From assembly GCA_938014865.1 (NCBI GenBank), contig CALLQJ010000100.1:1-8726 (forward strand): DNA of 8,726 nucleotides. Direction: 5' to 3'. Under the pieces are notes generated by a model that was not told where the DNA came from, did no database searches, and saw nothing but the letters and a program-made list of their open reading frames with translations. Shown here in pieces: positions 1 through 6,404 of the stretch. How positions within the stretch are numbered: the stretch's first letter is position 1; the number at the start of each line of letters is the position of its first letter. Both the position numbers and the translations under genes were made by a program. Origin of the DNA: an uncultured Fastidiosipila sp. Its GTDB lineage: Bacteria > Bacillota > Clostridia > Saccharofermentanales > Fastidiosipilaceae.

Positions 1-141
1 TTCGCACATGCCTTTCGGCAGGGGCTGTACCACACAGACCTTGCCGTCATAAAGACCCTGCTTGTTCAGCGTGTCGATAAAATAATCCACGAACGCTCTG
101 AGAAAATTACCTTCACCGAATTGGACAATTGTTTCTTTCAT
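1..141 (-). CDS. uxaB: Tagaturonate reductase (altronate oxidoreductase), N-terminal fragment
   Basis: The first 47 codons are visible; the rest lies beyond the left edge. The protein begins MKETIVQFGEGNFLRAFVDY, which matches the start of the polyol/mannitol dehydrogenase superfamily and most closely UxaB, where QFGEGNFLRAFVD forms the start of the Rossmann NAD-binding fold. From family knowledge, UxaB reduces tagaturonate to altronate with NADH in the cytoplasm, the step after isomerisation of D-galacturonate. The ATG at 141-139 is preceded by AAAGGAG at 159-153, 11 bases away, which is slightly long but clear. The start is closer to the Rossmann motif than in E. coli UxaB, which has about 15 more residues before it. 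Fructuronate reductase (UxuB) is the main alternative, but the QFGEGNFLRAFVD wording favours UxaB. It follows the LacI regulator by 111 bases and may have its own promoter. Confidence 0.85.
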   Translation of the reverse strand, partial: MKETIVQFGEGNFLRAFVDYFIDTLNKQGLYDGKVCVVQPLPKGMCE

Positions 142-252
142 TCTTCTGCTTGCTCCTTTGCCTCTGACCGGGCTTTTGTTCTTTTATTTTTTATATTTTA
201 TTCTTCTGAATCTATCGTGATCGTTTTTTGGAAATCTTAAAAGACTTCCGCC
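142..252 (-). promoter_or_regulatory. AT-rich spacer, probable promoter/regulatory region of uxaB
   Basis: This is the only non-coding gap over 30 bases in the window. Read on the minus strand it contains a strongly A/T-rich block at about 210-176 (TAAAATATAAAAAATAAAAG), which could supply a -10 element, followed by the uxaB ribosome binding site. I could not find a convincing -35 hexamer at 16-18 base spacing, so a promoter is inferred from composition and gap length only. No hairpin followed by a T-run is seen, so read-through from the upstream operon is also possible. Confidence 0.35.
230..249. repeat. 20-bp imperfect inverted repeat downstream of the regulator gene
   Basis: The arms GGAAATCTT (230-238) and AAGACTTCC (241-249) are inverse complements at 8 of 9 positions, the exception being a G-T wobble in RNA. 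The repeat sits 3 bases after the stop of the LacI-family gene and 88 bases before the uxaB start. It lacks a trailing T-run on either strand, so it is not a standard intrinsic terminator. It could be an operator, a weak RNA hairpin, or chance in AT-rich DNA. It does not have the central CG typical of LacI-family operators. Confidence 0.4.
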
Positions 253-1335
253 TCAGGCCTTGTTTTTCTTGTCGCTCTCAGACGACGCGGCCGCCAAAGG
301 CTTCCGGCCGAAGCTGCCCCGTGGGTAAGGCTGCTGATCGCTGATCTGTGCCACCGAACCTCTTTCAATTAGGGGCGCATCCAGGTAAATCGTCTTGGTC
401 CCCTCGCGCTCATCTTTTTTCTGCTCGATGCGCCGGAGCAGAAGTTCACAGGCCTCATGGGCTATGGCATACATGCTCCGTTCTACGGTCGTCAGGTCCA
501 TAGAGGTGTACATGGTTTTATTCCAGTTATCAAAGCCGATAATCGAAAGATCTTCCGGGACGCTGCAGCCTTTCCGCAGCAGCACCCGTTCCACGCCGAA
601 GGCCATCTCGTCGTTGAAGGATAAAAGGGCCGTTGCCTTTGTGCCGACAATCGCCTCGGCCAGATGCACCCCGCTGTCGTAGCGGAAATCGCCTTCAAAA
701 CGGGGGAACTGATCCTCCGAAAAACCTTTTTCCTTTACGGCCTTGACCCAGCCGTTATGCCGCTGAATCGTGGAGGTCAGATTCGCGGGACCTTCGAGCA
801 CCGCAATCCTGCGATGGCCGTGTTCCAAAAGATAATTCATCGAGCGATACATGGCGTCTTCTTCATCGGTCATCACCGTATCCACCGGATACTTGCTCTT
901 GCGGTTCAAGACCACGTTCGGAATCTTTTTGTCAAGGGCCTCTTTTATAAAATCTTCTTCCGACTCACTTTGCGTCACCGTAATGATGCCGTCAAAGACC
1001 GCCGGATTTAAGCTGCCTTTAACGTGATGGTCAACCCCTTTCACCACCAAGAGGTATTTTTCTTTCACAACATCGAAAATGGCCGTCACCACTTCGTGCA
1101 GCACTTCGGGCGAGGACATTTCGTTGATCTGAGAGAAATACACGCCGATCATATACGTCCTGTTGCGGCGCAGATTGACCGCCGAAGCATTCGGCATATA
1201 GCCCATGCGCTTGGCCGTCTTTAAAACATGATCGCGTGTCTCGGCGTTGACCAAAGATAAACCGTTCAGAGCCCGGGAGACCGTCGAATACGAAACCCCG
1301 GCTTCCTTCGCAATATCTTTAATAGTGACTCCCAT
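253..1335 (-). CDS. LacI/GalR-family transcriptional regulator
   Basis: This is a 360-residue DNA-binding repressor. Residues 4-23 (TIKDIAKEAGVSYSTVSRAL) are the canonical LacI helix-turn-helix, and NASAVNLRRNRT (about 49-60) is the hinge. Residues about 61-329 form the periplasmic-binding-protein-like effector domain, with FNDEMA (240-245), GFDN (267-270) and the closing LIERGS (322-327). The frame stays open for 13 codons upstream of this start. I chose the ATG at 1335-1333 because GAAGGGAGG lies 5 bases upstream and the protein then begins right at the HTH. The start overlaps the preceding serine hydrolase stop by one base (TAATG), which suggests coupled translation. About 31 residues follow the usual family end (330-360), polar and rich in Ser, Lys and Ala. 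Being the last gene of the CAZyme operon and next to uxaB, it probably senses a pectin-derived sugar. The ligand and operators are unknown. Confidence 0.93.
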   Translation of the reverse strand: MGVTIKDIAKEAGVSYSTVSRALNGLSLVNAETRDHVLKTAKRMGYMPNASAVNLRRNRTYMIGVYFSQINEMSSPEVLHEVVTAIFDVVKEKYLLVVKGVDHHVKGSLNPAVFDGIITVTQSESEEDFIKEALDKKIPNVVLNRKSKYPVDTVMTDEEDAMYRSMNYLLEHGHRRIAVLEGPANLTSTIQRHNGWVKAVKEKGFSEDQFPRFEGDFRYDSGVHLAEAIVGTKATALLSFNDEMAFGVERVLLRKGCSVPEDLSIIGFDNWNKTMYTSMDLTTVERSMYAIAHEACELLLRRIEQKKDEREGTKTIYLDAPLIERGSVAQISDQQPYPRGSFGRKPLAAASSESDKKNKA

Positions 1336-2621
1336 TATTTCCTCCCTTCGGAAGCGTCGAGCGGAAAGGTCCACACGCCGGAAAGGGGCGCATAGAAACG
1401 CTCAATATTATTTTTCATCAGGAGAGCGACCGCTTCCTGCGAGCGTCCCGCCAGAATATCAATGCGTCCGACTTCTTCCGCCAGCACCTGCACCGTAATC
1501 TGCAGCTGACGCGGGCCGGGAAATCCTGCCGACACAAACGCCCGATGCCCCGTATCCTTCATAAAAATTTCCCTTTTTTCGCCTGTTTTAAAAGGAATTT
1601 CAAAAGACCTTCCGTTCTTTCGCAAACGTATGCAGGATTCCTCCTTTTTATTATAAACGAAACGCAGACTTTCCGCCTCAGTTTCTTCCGAAAAATCAAA
1701 AGACGGCCAGTCCGGCGCAAAGCGGTCCGGCACCTGCGGCAGGCTCAGGACAGGCCTTTCCTCCCTCTCGGGCGCTGCCTTTTCCGCGGGGAGAAGGGGA
1801 TCGGCAATATAGCGGAAGAAGAGGTCAAAAATCGTTTGCATTTCTGCCTTGGATTTTTGCAGATCCGCCGTCGTAATCAAGATCAAATCCTGCTCCGGCA
1901 AAGCGACGGCCAGCTGGCCGCCCATGCCGTAAAAAGTGAAGCCCCGGCGGTTTCGCCAGCACTGATAGCCGTAGCCGCAGCTTTCCTCCGGAATAGAGGC
2001 TTCCGTCGCCGTGACCGTCTGAAAAGCTGTCATCTCCCGGCAAAAGGCTTCGGGAAACACAGCGCCGCCTCCCTGCATCACGAGCTGAGCCAAGAGCAGC
2101 ATATCCCGGCTTGTCGCCATCAGGCCCGAGCCCCCCATAGGATGCCCCTGCGGGTCTTCCAGGAAATACGCCTCATCGGAAAAGCCCCGTTCACGAAGGC
2201 CTTTGCGGCGCAGGTAATCCAGGAGCTTTTCGCCTGAAAGGCGCTCGGCCAAAGCGGCCAGCACATGCGGCGAGGAGGTATCGTAGTGAAAAAAAGTGCC
2301 CGGGGCATGGTCCGGCGGCAGCCGGAAAAAACTTTCCACCCAGGGATCCGAAGGATTGTGTTTGTAGGTCGTTTTCAGGTGGCAGCTTTCCATGCGCAGC
2401 ATCTGCCGGATCGTCAGGGCCTGAAGCCAGGGATGGGCCCCTTCGGCATACTCGGGAAAATACTTCAGGATTTTATCATCCAAGGATAATTTTCCCTCCG
2501 CCTCCAGACAGCCGACGGCCAAAGCCGTCACGGACTTTGAAATCGAAAACATCCGGTGCAGCGGATTAAAGCCGGTCTCTTCTAAATACGTTTCCGACAA
2601 AAGGCGTTCGCTGCTGCCCAA
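1335..2621 (-). CDS. Serine hydrolase, beta-lactamase/class C (S12-like) family, with disrupted 5' end
   Basis: The intact frame from a TTG at 2621 gives 428 residues. FSISKSVTAL holds the SxxK motif of the penicillin-binding-protein/class C beta-lactamase fold (Ser26, Lys29). The usual Tyr motif appears as HYDTSSPHVLAALAERLSG (Tyr113, with Thr where Ser/Asn is common), and YGMGGQ (231-236) sits where the third active-site motif is expected. About 150 C-terminal residues form an additional beta-rich region. No signal peptide is visible. Family members hydrolyse esters, amides or peptides through an acyl-enzyme; in this locus a deacylase acting on decorated sugars is possible, but that is inference. 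The TTG has no ribosome binding site and leaves only 25 residues before the catalytic Ser, so it is unlikely to be the true start. The natural N-terminus appears to lie at 2622-2720 in disrupted form. The product may be non-functional, or the reading may contain a sequencing error. Confidence 0.78.
   Translation of the reverse strand: MGSSERLLSETYLEETGFNPLHRMFSISKSVTALAVGCLEAEGKLSLDDKILKYFPEYAEGAHPWLQALTIRQMLRMESCHLKTTYKHNPSDPWVESFFRLPPDHAPGTFFHYDTSSPHVLAALAERLSGEKLLDYLRRKGLRERGFSDEAYFLEDPQGHPMGGSGLMATSRDMLLLAQLVMQGGGAVFPEAFCREMTAFQTVTATEASIPEESCGYGYQCWRNRRGFTFYGMGGQLAVALPEQDLILITTADLQKSKAEMQTIFDLFFRYIADPLLPAEKAAPEREERPVLSLPQVPDRFAPDWPSFDFSEETEAESLRFVYNKKEESCIRLRKNGRSFEIPFKTGEKREIFMKDTGHRAFVSAGFPGPRQLQITVQVLAEEVGRIDILAGRSQEAVALLMKNNIERFYAPLSGVWTFPLDASEGRK
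1341..1349 (-). promoter_or_regulatory. Ribosome binding site of the LacI-family gene
   Basis: GAAGGGAGG on the minus strand ends 5 bases before the ATG at 1335-1333. It decides this start over the possible upstream start at 1374, which would add 13 non-family residues. The site lies inside the last codons of the serine hydrolase gene. Confidence 0.8.
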
Positions 2622-2720
2622 AAGCAGGCTGGTAAAAACTTCTCCAATTCATTGAGCTCTTTTACCAATTGTTCGCGTTCGCTTCCGGCTTTCTTCGGCA
2701 CTTAAGGCTTCAGTTTTCAT
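2622..2720 (-). pseudogene. Disrupted 5' end of the serine hydrolase gene
   Basis: An ATG at 2720-2718 with a good ribosome binding site is in the same frame as the downstream hydrolase but meets TGA at 2651-2649 after 23 codons (MKTEALSAEESRKRT and onward). The second half of that peptide is unusually basic. In the neighbouring frame, from about 2701 to 2636, the sequence reads SEREQLVKELNELEKF, a plausible amphipathic N-terminal helix. Adding one base to the run of five A (plus strand 2634-2638) joins it to TSLLLGSSERLLSE of the intact frame. If translation begins at the ATG, a second compensating change near 2690-2697 is also needed; if it begins at the GTG at 2701-2699, one change suffices. 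Causes could be a real mutation, a homopolymer sequencing error, or frameshifting. Confidence 0.6.
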
Positions 2721-4497
2721 CACTTATTTCTCCGCTCTGAATCTGCTGCATGGTATAGAACTGCCCTTTCATGGCCATCAGTTCATCATAATTGCCGATT
2801 TCGGCAATATGGCCGTCCTGCAGCACGATAATGGTATCGGCTTTGCGTATCGTGGAAATCCGGTGGGCGACAATAAAGGCCGTCCGCCCCTCGATCAGGC
2901 GGTCCAGGGCATCCAGGACGGCCTTTTCCGAAAGGCTGTCCAGGGCCGAGGTCGCCTCATCAAAAATAATCACCTTCGGCTGCCGGACCAGCGCCCGGGC
3001 AATGGAAAGCCGCTGACGCTGGCCGCCCGAAAGATTGGCGCCGTTTTCACTCAGATAAGTATCGAGTCCTTCCGGCAGGTCCTTGATAAAGCTTTCCAGA
3101 GAAGCTGCCCGGCAGGCTTCCATAATGCGGGCGTCCGGGATATCCGGATTGCCGTAGCTGATATTTTCCCGGATCGTTCCGGAAAACAAAATCGAATTCT
3201 GCGGCACAATCGCCAGATGCCGGCGGAAGCTGCGGTAATCAATCCTTTCGGCATCCTGACCGTCAATGTAAATTTTGCCCCGGGTCGGCTTGATGAAGCC
3301 GATGAGAAGATTCATCAGCGTCGTCTTCCCTGCCCCGGAAGAACCAACCGCCGCAACGGTCTCTCCCGCTTTGACATCCAGGGAGAAATCTTCCAGCACC
3401 CAGTCCTCATCTTCCCCGTAGCGGAAGGAGACATTGTCCATTCTGAAGGCCCCCTCGACGTCTTCAAGCGGTTTTTTCCCTTCATAGTCTTCCACATCCT
3501 GCGAGACCAGGACCTCACCTATGCTGCGTATGGATTCCAGGCCGCGGGAAATGATGGGCACCAGAGAAATCACGGCCGTCACCTGATTGACGAGCATCGT
3601 AAAGTAATTCTGATACAAGACGAGATTTCCCACCGGCATGAGCTTGCGGATGACCAGAGAGGCCGAGAAACCCAGGGTAAAGAGCTGGAAGAACTGGAAA
3701 ATCGCCCAGCTCACCGCGCCGAAATTGGCCTGAATAATATCCAGGCGATAGCCTTCGTCCGCCACCAGCTGCGCCTGCTGTTTCATGCGCTTCATCTCAA
3801 CGTCTTCCAAGGCATGCGCGCGGGTGATTTCAATCATCTCTTCCATCTCCATAAATTCCGCCGAGGTTTTTTCCATCTCGTGACGGAAGGCCCGGTTCTT
3901 GCTCTCAATCGGGCGGCGGAAGATGCGGATGAAGATCGACGCCGCCGGAATCGTCAGAAGGAAGAAGACGAAGACGGTCATGTTTTTAAAGGCCGTCACG
4001 GCCAGTGCGACCCCGATATTAATTATGATATTCAGCATGCTCACAAAAAGCTGCTCGGAAAGCGTCTGCACCGCCTCCACATCGCGGATCATTTTCGACT
4101 GCAGCCGGCCGCTTTGCATCTCATTGTGATAAGTAATGCTCAGCTGCTGCAGTTTCTCGACAATGGCCGAGCGCAGCCCCGCCTCGACGCGCCGCAGCAC
4201 CTTCGAACGGCAGCGGACGTGCAGATAATTCATGGGAATATTCAAAATGACCAGGCCGCCCGCCAGGGCGAGGTTTCGCAAAACAACACCCCGGACATTC
4301 CCCGCTCCCTCACTTAAGGCATTTAAGACATTGGCCGTCACCAGGGGAAAGACCCAGGCCGGACTGTGTTTTATCAGATAAAACAGTGCCGAAAGCAAGA
4401 GCAGTCCGTAGTTTCCTTTGTATAAACCGAACAGTATCTTGATCGGTTTGTCCTTGTTTTCGTAATACGTGCGCAAGTAGCTGTTGCTGCCACTCAT
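2710..4497 (-). CDS. ABC transporter, exporter type, fused permease and ATPase (half-transporter)
   Basis: This 595-residue protein is a full-length exporter-type half-transporter that should act as a dimer in the cytoplasmic membrane. Hydrophobic segments lie at about 30-58, 71-92, 150-170, 173-193, 258-284 and 295-318, the six-helix ABC transmembrane domain. The ATPase domain (about 350-595) is complete: Walker A GSSGAGKTT (385-393), Q-loop VPQNS with Gln433, signature LSGGQ (489-493), Walker B VIIFDE (509-514), D-loop SALD (517-520) and the switch His545 in VAHR. All catalytic residues are present. The ATG at 4497 follows GAAGGGA at a 10-base spacing and lies 28 bases after the ankyrin-GH43 stop. 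The intended start of the downstream hydrolase overlaps its last codons. Family members export drugs, lipids or peptides. The substrate is unknown, and its place in a sugar operon is no proof that it moves sugars. Confidence 0.93.
   Translation of the reverse strand: MSGSNSYLRTYYENKDKPIKILFGLYKGNYGLLLLSALFYLIKHSPAWVFPLVTANVLNALSEGAGNVRGVVLRNLALAGGLVILNIPMNYLHVRCRSKVLRRVEAGLRSAIVEKLQQLSITYHNEMQSGRLQSKMIRDVEAVQTLSEQLFVSMLNIIINIGVALAVTAFKNMTVFVFFLLTIPAASIFIRIFRRPIESKNRAFRHEMEKTSAEFMEMEEMIEITRAHALEDVEMKRMKQQAQLVADEGYRLDIIQANFGAVSWAIFQFFQLFTLGFSASLVIRKLMPVGNLVLYQNYFTMLVNQVTAVISLVPIISRGLESIRSIGEVLVSQDVEDYEGKKPLEDVEGAFRMDNVSFRYGEDEDWVLEDFSLDVKAGETVAAVGSSGAGKTTLMNLLIGFIKPTRGKIYIDGQDAERIDYRSFRRHLAIVPQNSILFSGTIRENISYGNPDIPDARIMEACRAASLESFIKDLPEGLDTYLSENGANLSGGQRQRLSIARALVRQPKVIIFDEATSALDSLSEKAVLDALDRLIEGRTAFIVAHRISTIRKADTIIVLQDGHIAEIGNYDELMAMKGQFYTMQQIQSGEISDEN
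2730..2735 (-). promoter_or_regulatory. Ribosome binding site of the original serine hydrolase start
   Basis: GCGGAG on the minus strand lies 9 bases before the ATG at 2720-2718, inside the last codons of the ABC transporter gene. No comparable site precedes the TTG at 2621 or the GTG at 2701, so this marks the likely ancestral start of the hydrolase and supports coupling to the transporter gene. Confidence 0.55.
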
Positions 4498-4525
4498 GAC
4501 AGAGAAATCCCTTCTTTTTTATACC

Positions 4526-6403
4526 TCAGAGCAAAGCCCGCTGCCTGAAATTTCTGAAACGGACTTTACCGCTTCCTACAAGAAAAGCCCCAGCCCCGGC
4601 ACCCGTAAAGCGTTTGCCGATGTCGAGTCCTTCATCCGTAAGATGCCTGCTTGTTTCTGCATATTCAAATGCTGTTTCATGATTCTTCCCCGAAGGCCAG
4701 ATGAAACGATATTCAGGCCAAGAAACTTCCGCTTTAAGGCGGATATCGTCCGGCACGGCCAGCGGCTTTTCCGCCAAAAGCTCACGGCCGCGGCCGGCAT
4801 TTTTCCAGAGCTCGGCAAAACTTTTATTTTCTCTTTTTTTCAGAGCCTGAAAATACCAGCTGTTTTCATCATAGTAGAAAATGAGTCCGGCTGCACTTCC
4901 TTCCGTAAGATCAGAAAGTGAAATTTCCAAAGTGATTTCACAAAAGGCTTCTTCCTGTCGTTTTAAAAGAATCGGACCCGCCGCCGGATCATCCGGCCAG
5001 CACGCCGACGCCCGGAGCGTCACGGTCCCGTCCTCCACGGAAAAGTCCTCTTTATCGGCATAGCGGATAAAGTAGGCGTCTTCCGGGAGGCGATCCGTTC
5101 CGAAGCCTTCTTCCCGCTCCTGCGGCACGGGCGGAAGCGGCAGAGGCGCCAGGGCGGACGGCCCGCGTCTCCCGTTAATCAGAGGCCAGCCGTCTTTCGT
5201 CCATTCGATCTTATCTAAAAATGTTTCGCGGCCGAGGGCCGAAAAACCTTCTTCATACTGCCGCGCGCCGAGGTAGCAGATGTACCATTCGCCGCTCTTT
5301 GTCCTGAAAGGCTTGCCGTGGCCGGTTCTCTGGAAGCAGCCGCTTTTTCCGGCCATGGTCAGCAAAGGATTATAAGGACAAGGCGTATAGGGCCCCTCTA
5401 AGCTTTCGGCCCGGGCGACGTTGATGCGGTGGCCTTGCCCCGTCCCGCCTTCGGCCAGGAAAAGATAGTAGTATCCTTGGTGTTTTATGAGATGCGGGGC
5501 TTCGGTCGACTTGCGAAGGTCCCCGTAATATAAAAGCTTAGTGTCGCTGATTTTCCGGCTGAGTTTTTCATCCGTTTCAAAAATTCTGGCCCCGCGGTTC
5601 AAGAGGACGAAGGTCCTGCCCTGATCCCGGAAGACCGAGGGATCAATCCCGTCTTCTTCCAGAAAATGCGGCGCCGACCAGGGGCCTCGCGGATCCTCCG
5701 CGGAAACGACCATCTGCCGCCGCATCGGAAGCTGATCGTCGTTATAGCGCAAGGTCGCAATCACATAAAAACGCCCCTCATGCCAAGAAATATCCGGCGC
5801 CCAGAAGCCCCGTCCTTCGTCAAAGCCTCTGAGGTCCACGGGATTGTCAAAACTTACGGCATGTCCGATGGTCTTCCAGTGCACAAGGTCTTTGGACCGG
5901 GAAATCGGCAGCGCGGGAAAGCAGAGAAAGGAAGAATTGACCATGTAATAGTCGTCGCCGACCCTGACGACGGAAGGATCCGGCGAAAAACCGCGGCGCA
6001 CCGGATTTTTATAGCTTTCCGCAAGCTTCAGGCCGCAGCGTTCTTCTAGATAGGCTAAAATCTCCTCTTCCCCGCGTTCCGCCGCATACTCTAAAGGCGT
6101 CTTTAAGAAGCGGTCCGGCTGCAGGGGGTCGATGCCGACACGTTCACAAAAATAGCGGCAGAGCGAAAGCGAGCCGCTTTCAATGACCGGGAATAAAATA
6201 TTGCGTCCTTTCCGGTCCGTTTCGTTCATATCCGCTCGCGAATATTCCGTAAGCCAGCGCGCGGCGTCAAGATCGCCCCGTCTTACCAGATGATAAGAAT
6301 AAGGGCTGCCGTCCTCGTCTTTGCCGCGCATCATGACAGGATCCCCGGCCGTATAGGCTTTGATCTCGTCCAAGGGCTTTTGCTGCAGTATTTCTTTAAG
6401 CAT
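4526..6403 (-). CDS. GH43 glycosidase with N-terminal ankyrin repeats (beta-xylosidase/alpha-L-arabinofuranosidase type)
   Basis: The 625-residue protein has three parts. Residues about 33-122 look like three ankyrin-type helix pairs, the clearest being KTPLEYAAERGEEEILAYL. Residues about 134-430 are a five-bladed GH43 domain starting NPVRRGFSPDPSVVRVGDDY. Residues about 440-625 resemble the concanavalin-like C-terminal domain of GH43 beta-xylosidases. The expected catalytic trio is present: base Asp142 in FSPDPS, pKa-tuning Asp254 in GIDPSVF and acid Glu301 in STEAPHL, plus His362 in GHGKPF. GH43 enzymes cleave arabinose or xylose residues with inversion; which one cannot be read here. There is no signal peptide, so it should work in the cytoplasm. 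The ATG at 6403 was chosen over an upstream one (6472) because AAGGA lies just before it and the preceding gene's stop is one base away. The ankyrin fusion is unusual for this family. Confidence 0.9.
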   Translation of the reverse strand: MLKEILQQKPLDEIKAYTAGDPVMMRGKDEDGSPYSYHLVRRGDLDAARWLTEYSRADMNETDRKGRNILFPVIESGSLSLCRYFCERVGIDPLQPDRFLKTPLEYAAERGEEEILAYLEERCGLKLAESYKNPVRRGFSPDPSVVRVGDDYYMVNSSFLCFPALPISRSKDLVHWKTIGHAVSFDNPVDLRGFDEGRGFWAPDISWHEGRFYVIATLRYNDDQLPMRRQMVVSAEDPRGPWSAPHFLEEDGIDPSVFRDQGRTFVLLNRGARIFETDEKLSRKISDTKLLYYGDLRKSTEAPHLIKHQGYYYLFLAEGGTGQGHRINVARAESLEGPYTPCPYNPLLTMAGKSGCFQRTGHGKPFRTKSGEWYICYLGARQYEEGFSALGRETFLDKIEWTKDGWPLINGRRGPSALAPLPLPPVPQEREEGFGTDRLPEDAYFIRYADKEDFSVEDGTVTLRASACWPDDPAAGPILLKRQEEAFCEITLEISLSDLTEGSAAGLIFYYDENSWYFQALKKRENKSFAELWKNAGRGRELLAEKPLAVPDDIRLKAEVSWPEYRFIWPSGKNHETAFEYAETSRHLTDEGLDIGKRFTGAGAGAFLVGSGKVRFRNFRQRALL

Positions 6404-6404
6404 G

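Noticed and set aside
211..232. Possible catabolite-responsive element around AAAAAACGATCACG (minus strand)
   Set aside because: The central CG and flanking A and C match, but the leading TG and the final A/T do not, so it is too degenerate to call.
1336..1374. Upstream in-frame start for the LacI-family gene
   Set aside because: The 13 added residues (MDLSARRFRREEI) do not fit the family, and the ribosome binding site points to 1335.
1635..1649. Strong internal Shine-Dalgarno-like stretch (AAAAAGGAGGAATCC, minus strand)
   Set aside because: No start codon follows at a usable distance. It encodes KKEES in the hydrolase and is probably chance.
1545..2237. 230-codon open frame on the plus strand
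   Set aside because: It is antisense to the serine hydrolase, with Arg-rich low-complexity translation and no family motif.
2809..4317. Long 502-codon open frame on the plus strand
   Set aside because: It lies entirely antisense to the ABC transporter, which has every catalytic motif. Its translation shows no recognisable domain, is rich in His, Arg and Gln, and lacks a ribosome binding site. It is a shadow of the biased codon use of the real gene.
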